DNA of 64,000 bases from Phaseolus vulgaris (Eukaryota; Streptophyta; Magnoliopsida; Fabales; Fabaceae). The notes under the pieces are model-generated. The model worked only from the letters and a program-made list of their open reading frames with translations, was not told the DNA's origin and did not search any database. The stretch is from positions 46,904,672 to 46,968,671 of the forward strand of contig NC_023759.2 of assembly GCF_000499845.2 (NCBI RefSeq), given 5' to 3'. Positions 25,295-35,900 of the stretch are shown piece after piece; position 1 is the first letter of the stretch; every line of letters begins with the position of its first letter. The translations under genes were made by a program, and so were the position numbers.

Positions 25295-25486
25295 GTATTT
25301 TTAAAATTAATTAAATTCATTTGACTTAAATTTTAGAATACATACTTTAAGGTTAATATTTTAAGATTTTATTTTTTAATTTTTTAAAATTAGACTAATT
25401 GGGCTCGACAGAAGGTGAAACAAGGTTTAAAACAATTCTAGCCCATAAGAAAATGGGTCAGGCTAACCAACATATTTAAGGCAATT

Positions 25487-26016
25487 GATTCCTACACCCA
25501 ATCAATTTTGAATGCCACCCGACGAAAGTTTTAAAATTCCATTATGACATTGTCTTCTTTCTTATGAAAAATAGTATAGACTGAGGTGCAGAGAAAGTTG
25601 GTGTTCTTTAGTGTTCGTTGGAGGTGAAGATGAGGCACTTTTAGTGTGGTGATGGTGGTAGATCGTTTCACTCTTAGGTTTGGTTGACATTCTTGTGAGG
25701 TAAGAACATATTTACACTGGTTTTCGCCTTCTCGATTCCTTCATCCGCCTCAGTCACCACAACAACCTACGTCGCTCATGGGTTGGTGTTCGTTGAAGGT
25801 GAAGCGACGCTGCCTCAGTGAAAGGAGAAGTGCCGAATTTCGAAAACGAAGGTGGCTGCTGCTGTATTCGGTGCTGATTGAAGGTGGATGCTGGTGTTTT
25901 GGGTGATGATTGGATGCACATTTAATTTAACCTAATTTTCATTTCATTAAGAACACTTTAGTCTTTTTGCATGAACAATTTGGTACGAGTCAAAATTGAT
26001 TAGGTACAGGAGAATC
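25487..26016. mobile_element. Foldback/MITE-like element with about 30-bp inverted ends
   Basis: The left arm (GATTCCTACACCCAATCAAT then TTTGA, from 25487) is matched in reverse by the right arm (TCAAAATTGATTAGGTACAG then GAGAATC, to 26016). The roughly 530-bp interval contains a GC-richer core (about 25600-25900) with repeated GTGTTCGTTG-AGGTGAAG words, unlike its AT-rich surroundings. It has no transposase frame. Target-site duplications were not resolved, so the family is unknown. It may be a non-autonomous DNA element carrying a captured fragment. Confidence 0.5.
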
Positions 26017-26099
26017 AACCCACATTTAAACTCTTCATCCTTACTTGTTGGGCTGGATCGGGCCGGGCAAATAATTCTTAATAAAGACAAGTTCTTCAT

Positions 26100-26420
26100 G
26101 CACGATATCAATTTCAATCTGTACCCTATTATTTTAAAAATTTTCCAAAATTATCCTCTATTCTGGATTAGAATTCAAAAAACACAATTTAAAAGTCAAT
26201 TGTTATGGAAAAGAAAATCTAAAATGCATAAAATACATTTTGAAAAATAAAATCTGAAAATATATTATTTCAAAAAGTAATTTCCAAAATTCAAAATCCA
26301 AAAATGTATTCCGAAAAATAAAATCCAGAATACAAAATCTGGAAATGAATTTTGTAAAATGATTTTCAAAGGTTTAAAATGTGTTCCAAAAATTTACATT
26401 CGAAAATTATTCCAAGAAAA
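26100..26420. repeat. Degenerate short repeats (AAAATCCAGAA-type)
   Basis: Runs of related words such as AAAATCTGAAAAT, AAAATCCAAAAATGTATTCC, AAAATCCAGAATAC and AAAATCTGGAAATG suggest a decayed tandem repeat of about 30-45 bp. It is non-coding. Confidence 0.4.
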
Positions 26421-28260
26421 AAGGATTCAGAAGTATTTCTTTTTATCCACACATTCATTTCATTTAAGGTCTTTTACAGAAATATTTTTATCATTTTAAT
26501 GTGTAGAAGTCTATTTAGCATGTGAATTAAATAAGTTAAAAATGATATAATTTAATTTAGGTAAAAAAATTGCAGCCTCTATGCCATCCTGTGTTCTAAG
26601 TATTCCAACTACTCATTGGATCAGGTCCATTTATTAATTCTAAGAAATAGGAAAATACGAAAAATTTTACACATCAAAGAGCAGGGCGGTGCTATATACA
26701 TGTTGATTTAGGAGTAGCACTCCATCCTACATAACATACACAACCTTCATATAAAAAATCACAAATTTTAACTTTCAAATTTCATAATCTAAAATTTGTA
26801 TTAAATTAAAAAATAAACATTTAATAAAGAATATAAAAATTAATTTAAATAGTTTTTAAAGTATAAGAAATGGATGGAGTTGTACGCATAAATGCCTAGT
26901 GATATATTAAAATTATATTTTATCCATAAATCATTTAAATAAAATTTAATCTAATCATTCCATTAATAAATTTTTATGGATGGATATTCAGTTCATTAAA
27001 AAAAATAATACCATATATATTATTATATTAAAATAATTATTTAATTAATTGAATAGTTAAATTAATTATTTTTGATAAATAATGTCAAAATTTTAAATTT
27101 TATTTTAGAACTATCCATACAATTAAATAGTTTAAGATGAAATTATATTTAATAATATTATTCATAATAATTTAGTAAATCATTTTTCTACTAATAATTA
27201 GGACTTGTATTGTTTGTCTAACGACCCGACTTATACTGTTAATGGCATAATAAATGCATATATTCTTATTAATTAAAGGAGGCTTAAATGAGTTTAAAGT
27301 GTGTCATTCATTTAGGTATTTAGTATCATATGTTATCTTGTATGTTCATCTTACTTATTTGTTAAGGTGTGTTAATAAATACGAGATTGTGTTATTAATA
27401 TAAAATGATTAGGATTAATTTAAAATAATTAATGATTTTTATTATTTACATTAATTATATTAACCATACAATCTCATATTTATTAATATATAAAAATAAC
27501 TAAACAAGATGACAAGATAATATAATAATTAGTCGTGGGTAAATAAAAAAAAGTAAGCGTCACAACAAACTCAATTAAAAATATATTAAAATTGAGCACT
27601 TAGTGAATAATTTTTTTAATAGAGATTCAATTAAAAATATTTAAATTTATGAGAGATTAAAATTTGATTAAGTGAAATTAATGATATAAAACTAAATTAA
27701 CAAATAATGCAATTGAAAGTATACATGTATTATGATGAAAGAAGAAATTAACAATTAGTGCATTTGAAATTGGACATATGTATTGTTAATTGGGACAAAA
27801 AAAATACCTTTATTTTTTTTTCATACATGGGATCGGAAGTAATTCGTTTTGTAGGACAAAATCTATAATTTTTTAACACTTTTTTAGAAAGATTTAATTA
27901 AAAAAATAAGTTGAAGAATTCTGACAAAAAAAATCACTGGATTTTATAAAATAATAAGTGAATTTTTAGTTATTTATAGAGTTAAATAGATTAACTTAAA
28001 TCTTTCCAAATTTTATTAAATAAATAAACAAATTTGTGACTATTCGTTCTTTGCGTACATATGAGAATTTAAACAAGCTATTCATGGTGATGTTATCAAA
28101 TTAAATATAATTTCTTATAAACAAAACTTTTGTAATACACGCGAGAAAGAACGAGTTCGCTTTAACACGCTGAAAAATTAATCGTTTACAAATTATTCCG
28201 CAAATTAGACATAAATAATAAATTAACAACGAATGCAAAAACTAATTAAATTAGATTGAA
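26421..28260. other. AT-rich intergenic stretch, nothing recognised
   Basis: No coding frame, RNA gene or identifiable mobile element was seen. Confidence 0.5.
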
Positions 28261-28277
28261 TAGTTTTTCCAAAAAAA

Positions 28278-28375
28278 ATTGAAACTCTTACCAAGAAGAT
28301 CCAATAATTAAAATTCTCACAGTCCATTATTTCTCAATTAAAACTCTTACGATGAAGATCCAATAATTATAACTC
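28278..28375. repeat. Short direct duplication of about 61-bp period
   Basis: AACTCTTACCAAGAAGATCC and AATAATTAAAATTC at 28281-28313 recur with few changes as AACTCTTACGATGAAGATCC and AATAATTATAACTC at about 28342-28374. It lies downstream of CP12. Confidence 0.6.
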
Positions 28376-28729
28376 GGAAGCTCCATGCGTATGTTTCGTT
28401 GCGAAAGAAGTGAGTAATAAAAAACTGTGGTAATCAGAACTTGAGTTTAGTGAATTCCATGATTTGATCCAACCTCATGTTACTAACTAGTAAGAACATG
28501 TTCTTGAGGCATCACAACACATACAAATAAAAAAAATAGTGCATAACTTGGCTTTGATTTAACATAATTAGTTACCATGAAACTGTGATGAGTGACGATG
28601 AAATGCTATGGATTATGCTAGAAGAAACATGAACACATAGCTATTGAGAATTGATATATCGTGTAAGGCAATAGTTTTACTTGACCCGCGTGGTGGATAC
28701 CGTCGTGCACTCTCACTCGTGTTGCAGAC

Positions 28730-29128
28730 TCAGTCATCGAAAGTTTTGCACTCTATGGTCTCCGGGTTGTCCTTGCAGTAGTTCTCCAGAGGGTCCGAAT
28801 CCTTTTCCTTTTGCTTGTCCCTCGCGTGGCTCGCCGCCGCGCTCAGCTCCTCCACCTCGTCCCACGCCGCCACGCACTCGCCGCTCGTGGGATCGCCGGC
28901 GCACGCTTCCTGCGCTTGCTTTATGCTCTCCTCCACCTTCTCCGATATCTTATCCGGCGCGGCGCGAACGGGTCGGATCCTCGTCACCCGACCCATCTGG
29001 ATGCCACCCGGTCGCATCGCTTGGCGCAGTGGAAGTGCAAAATTTATAGCGTGCGCATTTTGCGGTGAGCCCGATGCGTTGAACCAAACCCTGGGGCTTG
29101 AAAGGCTCACTCCAGTCATGGTTGCCAT
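28730..29128 (-). CDS. CP12: CP12, chloroplast Calvin-cycle redox linker protein
   Basis: Single-exon gene for 132 residues. CP12 is a small, mostly disordered stromal protein that, when oxidised in the dark, links GAPDH and phosphoribulokinase into an inactive complex. Residues 1 to about 55 look like a chloroplast transit peptide (Ser/Arg/Ala-rich, few acids). The mature part has both redox cysteine pairs, C76/C85 (EACAGDPTSGEC) and C118/C127 (YCKDNPETIEC), and the family's core AAWDEVEELSAAASHA. The C-terminal motif is usually ETDECRTYDN. Here it reads ETIECKTFDD, so an acidic residue beside the last cysteine is replaced by Ile and the GAPDH-binding tail is altered. The start is the first ATG of the open frame. 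The stop is at 28730-28732. Confidence 0.95.
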   Translation of the reverse strand: MATMTGVSLSSPRVWFNASGSPQNAHAINFALPLRQAMRPGGIQMGRVTRIRPVRAAPDKISEKVEESIKQAQEACAGDPTSGECVAAWDEVEELSAAASHARDKQKEKDSDPLENYCKDNPETIECKTFDD

Positions 29129-29199
29129 TTTTTTTCCTTCTTTCTGTTTCTGTTTCGTGTTCTTTGGTTTACGAAGGAATAAAATGGATTAGAATGGGA

Positions 29200-29280
29200 A
29201 GATTATATCTGTGGCTCAGGAAGATTTGTGGACACATGTTTCTTATCTGGTTCCAACCAATTATATTCTCCCACGTAAAA
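29200..29280 (-). promoter_or_regulatory. CP12 promoter motifs (I-box, ACGT element, TATA-like)
   Basis: Upstream of CP12 on the minus strand are GATAAG (29247-29242, I-box core), TACGTGGG (29277-29270, G-box-like ACGT core) and a TATA-like GATATAAT (about 29209-29202). I-box plus ACGT elements are typical of light-regulated photosynthesis promoters. Light control is inferred. Confidence 0.5.
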
Positions 29281-29328
29281 TCCACAACATGTAAGACATT
29301 TTTCTTTCAGATTATCTTTTCAATCAAA

Positions 29329-29352
29329 ATATATATATATATATATATATAT
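29329..29352. repeat. (TA)n microsatellite
   Basis: TA run of about 24 bp between the CP12 promoter and the LTR-like fragment. Confidence 0.9.
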
Positions 29353-29354
29353 TA

Positions 29355-29790
29355 TCGAGGGGTTTTGAGAACGATTATCTTGCTTCTCCCTTCGTCGGTC
29401 GTTGTCACTCTAAGCTTAATCTTTCACCTTATTCCTCTCGGTCGTCTGGTTTCACAGTTTGAGATGGTACCTGCAAAAGGTAATCAAACGCTCAAGTCAG
29501 TTAAAGTGTTGACACTCGATTGTCAAAGTAATGTAGATAATAACATACCTGATTCTTGGAATCTGCGTTATTTATATTATCTTAATGGATCTTCATTGGT
29601 GGGTCGGATTAGGAGGTTGATTCGTGTTTAGGATTGTTCTAAACAATCATTAATCTGTAGATTAACTTACAGACTTGGTCAACCCATAACTCATTGTCAT
29701 GGATCGGTCGGCCACGTGTCGTCGCGTGACCCTCTCATTGTGATCGAGTTCCTAACCGACTCAATGAGTAATTCGATCGTATACGATAAA
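29355..29790 (+). mobile_element. LTR-like retroelement fragment
   Basis: About 430 bp of moderate GC containing ACCTGCAAAAGGTAATCAAA, CGCTCAAGTCAGT and ATACCTGATTCTTGGAATC before a TTATTTATA stretch. The same order of words (GCAAAAGGTACTCCGACAGT, TAAGTCAGT, CATACCTTATTTA, TTTATTTATAG) recurs at about 47330-47460. This layout is common in long terminal repeats of legume retrotransposons. No internal coding region is attached, so it is a fragment or solo LTR. The boundaries are approximate. Confidence 0.5.
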
Positions 29791-29795
29791 TAAAA

Positions 29796-29815
29796 ATATA
29801 TATATATATATATAT
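29796..29815. repeat. (TA)n microsatellite
   Basis: TA run of about 20 bp. Confidence 0.85.
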
Positions 29816-29819
29816 TTAT

Positions 29820-32780
29820 GTTGCTTATTTTTTTGAGGAAAGTAATAAAGTTTAGGAGCTAATTGAGTTTTCATATTCGGGATCGTTTTTGGATTTCAAT
29901 GTTCGTCTTTCGTTTTTATGTCTAAATATATGTTATATAGAGTTTTGTGAAGACTTTTTAAACCTGTTGAGTAATTAAGATAATTATTTATATATACTGA
30001 CATTTCATGTGAGTTTGTTTCGAATATTACTAATATTTAATGATTTAGTTGTCATACTCTGTTATCTCTTAAAAGTGGGAATAATATATGAAGGTATTTA
30101 TAATCTTTTACATGTTCAACTATTAGTTGTTTAGAAATTAGGGGAATTGAATTTTGGTTTTGTTTAATGTCTATTTCTTTCTCACATGTTTTAATTGCAT
30201 ATCATCTTTTAAAGATGTATATGTTATTTTAGTTTTATATAGTGATGATATTTTCAATTTGGGTAATTTCTATTTTTTTTTAATTAAGCTTCTATTCCAG
30301 AGATTCTTGATTCATGGTGTATTATATGATGTTAAACTTTTCTTCCACTATTTCTATGCCATCAACCTTTATTTTTTCCTTAGATAACATTTTTATTATT
30401 TTGGACATCTAACTTACAAATATGCCGGATGCAAATTTCATGCTTCAAAATTACAACATTCAAATTTTTATTTAAGAAATATTTACAAAGAAAGGTAACG
30501 CTAAGCTTCAAACTCAAAGATGGGAAAATAAGCTCTGCCTTTCAAATACAAATATCACACTTGAAAATAATTACAATTCTATTAAATAATTAAGATAATT
30601 TTTGGATCACTTATTGCTTTAGCTGGCAACATCTTATTTTTCTTATTTTTGCTTTTTAAATGTCGATCATGTTCCTTTACTTTTAAAAGTTAAAAATTAT
30701 CTCTTTATCATATTTTTCTTCAAACATATGGTTTTTTATAAGACTCTTTTCATAATTATGGAAATTCAAGCTTGTTATCATGTAAAAAATTATATTTTCA
30801 CAATTTTTCTGTTTCATTATTCTTCTAACTAAAGAAACTTCATTATTCATAAAAGATATAAATTGTAGCAATCGTCCCCATTTTCTAAATAAGAATTTAC
30901 TATTTTTTCTACTTCGTCATCAGATTTAAGGAAGTATAAAACTTTCATAGAGAAAGTATTAATCTCAACCCTAATTTTTTGTTTCAAATTCAAATTTAAG
31001 TCTTTGGATGATTTCTTTTTTTGGAGTACGTACTTAGAACGATTGACTTATTTTTCCACATTTTGAATTTTTCTTCAAGATAATTTATTAAAATCTTTTT
31101 TCCACTAAAAACCTCAACTCTTAAACATAGAATTTTCAAAATAGGATAGGTTTGTGTTGGTGTAATTCGTACACATATATACATGGCCATGGTAGAATAA
31201 AAACTTAATCATTTTATATGTACCGTGACTGGACTGAGGTTAATTTTATAATATTTTTTCTAATATTTAACCATAAGCAGGAAGTTCATAAGCTAATGGG
31301 TCCCTAACGGCAATAACTAAAACTGTTGAAGGTTTGTTTGTTTCTAAAAGTATTTTATACCAGAATTGTTGGTAATCAAATCAAAGAGGCGTGAAAATCT
31401 TTTATTGGTTAATAGATTTTGGTTCCAATAATGAGAGAACCTTTGATATTTGCAGCTTTGAATAACAAATGATTGAACGATCTTTTCTATCATATTTGGA
31501 GTTATTTCGGTTGAGCCTGTATACAAATTATAAATTGATAGAATTTTTTATTCTTGTTTGGAATCTTATAAGGAATATAGTTCCATTTTGTAGCTTGATA
31601 AAAAAATATTTCGTGAGGCTCCTTATTCTCATATTTGGGTTCGTTTACTCATAGAATCACATTGTTCCTTTAGGACAAATTCACCTAGTATTCTTTTGAA
31701 ATGTTAGGAAGAGTTACTATTATTATGTGTTTATTGCTAGTTTCAGGGATATTTAGGATTTTTAGAAGATTTCTTAGTGAAAGTCGAAGGGTAACATCTC
31801 AATAAAACATGAGCTATTTACAAGTTCTTAGTATCAATTTTTCAAATTTTGAATTCAGATAATTTAAACAATCGAGTCTAATAAAAAGTTTGAATTCATT
31901 TATTTAACTTATCAAACACTTTTGAATAAGTAACTAAAAAAAAAATAAAAATCTAAATAATTAACTATTTGCTTGAATAATTTAAATCCAGGCAGAAAAA
32001 GATGTTTCTCTGGTTAACACTGTCTAAGTTAGATTGATCCTACTAATAATACTTCAATTATTTCCCAAATATAAGACATAATTTAGAGGGAAGATAATGA
32101 TCATTGTAAGACATTTTTTTCTTTTAAATATTATGAATGTGTATTTTATATTAACGAATACTGTTTTTTTTATTTAAAATCACTAATATTATGAGTAAAC
32201 TTAGTAAATTAACAATATTGTTTTGAAAAAAAATTGAATTAATTATTTTTATTGATACCTGTAATAATATTAAAGATGTTATTAATGATAAAAGGGAGTT
32301 CATAAATATTAACGAGTACCTGATAAATAATGTCAACACTAGATTTGACCGAGAGAGGGAGGTTTTCAGTGATTTAAGAGCATGAATAATGGTTTGGATG
32401 AATAAAGATATAAAATAAAATAAAATAAGAAATAACAAAAGAGAAGATAAAATTTATGTGTACGTGAGAAAAAAATATACATAAAGGTAATAATATCTTA
32501 TGGTTTCACTCACAATTGATTATTGGTGTTTTTTTTCAATTTTTTCTTATAATAATAATAGTTAATATTTATAAAATAATATTAATAACAAAAAATAAAA
32601 TTATCAATTGCAAATACGCATTTCATTTCTACTAAAATATTTGTCTTTAAACTTTTTATTTAAATTTCTCCTCTTCGCGTTCTTTTTCTTATCTACTAAA
32701 ACGGAATGGAGCATTCCGTTTTATGTGCAGTTACAAACCAAACTGTCAAAATCGATAGAATTTTAATTTAAAATATTAAC
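29820..32780. other. Intergenic stretch, no gene recognised
   Basis: Frames of 60-95 codons occur on both strands (for example 30996-31190 and 32151-32438 minus) but show no domain, splice or start context that I recognise. The part from 30500 to 31700 is slightly less AT-rich and may be decayed repeat or gene debris. Confidence 0.4.
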
Positions 32781-32916
32781 TTATTATGTAATAAAATTAA
32801 TAAGGATCGAAATGCAATGAGGCAATTGGTACTGGAAGACTGACCAACTACGGATATACCGAGAGACGAAGAGAGAAAAAATATCACGGCAGGAATAATT
32901 TTTTTTTATTTTATCA

Positions 32917-35900
32917 ATGATGCGACTCCATAAATTGTACCATCGCTTCAGTCTTCTCCCCATTTCGCCATTATCGCTCTCTTCCAATCCCTCTCTTCTT
33001 CCTCTCGCTCTTCCGCTCCGTCTCCGAACCGCTGTGAACTTCGCTTCCATGGCTTCTTCGCGGTTGCGCAATCTAGCGCCTCTCGGTGCCGCGCCTACTG
33101 AGGACTCCGCTGCCTCCTTTTCTTCCTCTGCCACCGCCGCTACTTCCTTTGATTACGAAGGTTAGCTCAGCACTCATTTCTTCGCCACTGTTTTTGCGTT
33201 TATCCAGCAAAACTATGTGCTGTTGTTTTTTCCTCTTACAGTGTTTCGAATCCGGAAGCGTCGTGTGTTGATGACCTTATACTTATTAATCTCTTGACGC
33301 ATATTCATGCGGTTGATCGGTTACCTAGAGTAAAATTTCAGCTCCATGATTTTTGTACTAGTTTACTCAATTAAGTAGCTGATACGGTGAAAATACGAAA
33401 TTATAATAGCTATCGACGTAATTGAATAACCGATTGTTAATTCACCATTAACTGTATTAATGAACTTATTTTGCAATAGTTAAAGTATTTTGCAGCTAGT
33501 GAAATTTTGTGTAGTTCGATGATATGTTACCTTTTTTCTGACTGACGATAGCGTAGAGTTTTATATGAACAACGATCGAGGTTTGATTTGAGCTCCTGAA
33601 TAGTTTGGTATATTAAGTGAAGAGATTCACTTCATTTTGTATCATATACTCCTTAATCTTTTTGTATTGGAGCCTCACATAGATATAGTTGTAAAATTCA
33701 TATTCACATCTATAATATAGTTTAGATTGCTTTATTGTTTCTAGATGCTAACCTTTATTTTGATTGACCAATACTAGATGAGTCAACTTTAGGAACAAAG
33801 TATCGTGTTCCTCCACCTGAGATCAGTAAAATAGTCGATGCTCCACCTGTACCTGCATTGTCATTTTCACCACTCAGGGACAAAATTATCTTTCTCAAGC
33901 GAAGAGCTCTACCTCCACTGGCAGAAATAGCAAGGCCGGAGAAAAAGTTGGCTGGTGTACGTATTGATGGAAAGTGCAATACTAGGAGTCGCATGTCATT
34001 CTACACAGGTATAGGGATCCATCAAATTCTTCCCGATGGCACCTTAGGGCCAGAGATAGAGGTGCACGGTTTCCCTGATGGTGCTAAAATAAATTTTGTT
34101 TCGTGGTCCCCTGATGGTTGCCATTTGTCCTTTAGCATTCGAGTGAATGAGGAGGATAATGATAGCAGTAAACTCACAGTGTGGATTGCAGATGTGAAAA
34201 CAGGGAAAGCCAGACAATTGTTTCAGTCACCAAATGTACATTTGAATGCAGTTTTTGACAATTATGTTTGGGTAAATAATTTTTCTCTGCTTGTTTGTAC
34301 CATTCCATCCTCACGTGGAGCTCCGCCAAATAAACCTTTGGTTCCTGCTGGCCCCAAAATTCAATCTAATGAGGAGAAAAACATTATTCAAGTAAGAACA
34401 TTCCAGGATTTGCTGAAGGATGAATATGACGAAGATCTGTTTGACTACTATGCCACCTCACAGCTTGTTTTAGTTTCTTTGGATGGTTCTGCAAAAGAAA
34501 TTGCTCCACCGGCTGTTTATACCTCTATGGACCCTTCCCCAGATCACAAATACATTTTGATTAGTTCAATTCACAGGCCATACTCTTTCATTGTACCTTG
34601 TGGAAGATTTCCAAAGAAGGTAGAGTTATGGAGTGCTGAGGGAAAATTAATCAGGGAGCTTTGTGACTTGCCCCTTGCTGAGGACATTCCAATTGCATCC
34701 AATAGTGTGCGAAAAGGGATGCGCTCCATTAATTGGAGAGCTGATAAGCCGTCAACACTTTACTGGTACTGATTTGAATTTGAATTTATGTTTACTGCTG
34801 TGGCAGTACATTGTGGACATTAAAAGTTATTATACTTATTTTTAGTTAACAATTACTATTCTTTATTAAACTTAAAAAGACATTTTTTTAAAATAGACAT
34901 TTTAAATGTCCTTGACTTTGTTTTCACTATTTTCTCTCGAAATTTAGAAGTGCTTAAAAATTAAACTTCCCTACTGTGTCTTTTCAGTGTTAAAATTCAT
35001 TCGCATGCAAATAAAGCATGTACTTTACAAGAGCAATCATGCAGGTCTATAGTCAAGCATACATTTTTGCACATGTCTTAAATATGCACTTGAGGGCATG
35101 AACACAAACTTGATGTATGAATTATATATGTATGGAATTGTTTATGTTATTGATTGAGAGTTTAATGGAATAACCTGGATATTTATACACTCTTGAATAG
35201 AGGATAAAGTACATTCACAGCCTCCCATCCAAAATAACACGCATTTGAGGGTGTGCTCATGGAATATTATGTTCATGTATTTCAAATATAGGTTTATGTT
35301 CCTTTCTCTTACTGAAGAACTAGTTGTTTGTCTATGTTGGATTACATATGGTTGTTTTCTTCAACAGACTTCTAGGCGTTTCTCTTAAATAGATGTTTCA
35401 TCATTCATTCATAATTGGGAATTCTTCTATTCAATATAAAATTCTGAATTTGTTCTCATCATTTACATTGGTGTTTTTATAGTCCCATATTATATATGGA
35501 TTTGTTTTTGTGATTTCTTAATCTGTTTAAATTGCTTCATTTGAGGTTTCCAGGGTAGAAACTCAAGATGGAGGTGATGCGAAGGTTGAAATTTCTCCTC
35601 GTGATATAGTTTATACACAGCTTGCTGAACCTCTAGAAGGTGAACAGCCAACGATATTCCACAAGCTTGATTTCCGCTATGGGTATGGATACAACTTATT
35701 GATTTACATTGGTTTCTTCTCTCTATAATTTATGTACTTGTCAGTGTATTCACAGTGACATATATGGACATTATTTGATCCTTTCGAAATAAGTTGTTGC
35801 TTCTTAGTATTGCAAATATGCTTCTGTTTGCTGAGGTTTATAGTTTACACTAGTTTCATTGCCATGTCTTACCCATTCTCAAATTGTCTATCCTAATGCT

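Larger units (their letters stand above)
22161..25480. other. AT-rich intergenic stretch, no gene recognised
   Basis: Contains two long (TA)n tracts and a third shorter one. Frames of 80-100 codons at 22161-22397 and 22731-23042 have no recognisable domain and are not called. Confidence 0.45.

Noticed and set aside
28681..29192. Three plus-strand frames of 85-125 codons
   Set aside because: They lie antisense to the CP12 coding sequence and have no domain; the minus-strand CP12 explains the GC content.
29098..29631. 177-codon plus-strand frame
   Set aside because: It starts inside CP12 antisense, crosses a (TA)n tract that reads IYIYIY and continues into LTR-like DNA.
30996..31190. 64-codon minus-strand frame that could be gag-like debris
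   Set aside because: No zinc-knuckle or other gag motif is visible.
32784..33134. 116-codon minus-strand frame
   Set aside because: Antisense to CGEP exon 1; the plus-strand protein matches the family.
33858..33860. Internal ATG as the CGEP start
   Set aside because: The conserved frame extends upstream through a proper acceptor at 33777 to exon 1, which encodes a transit peptide.
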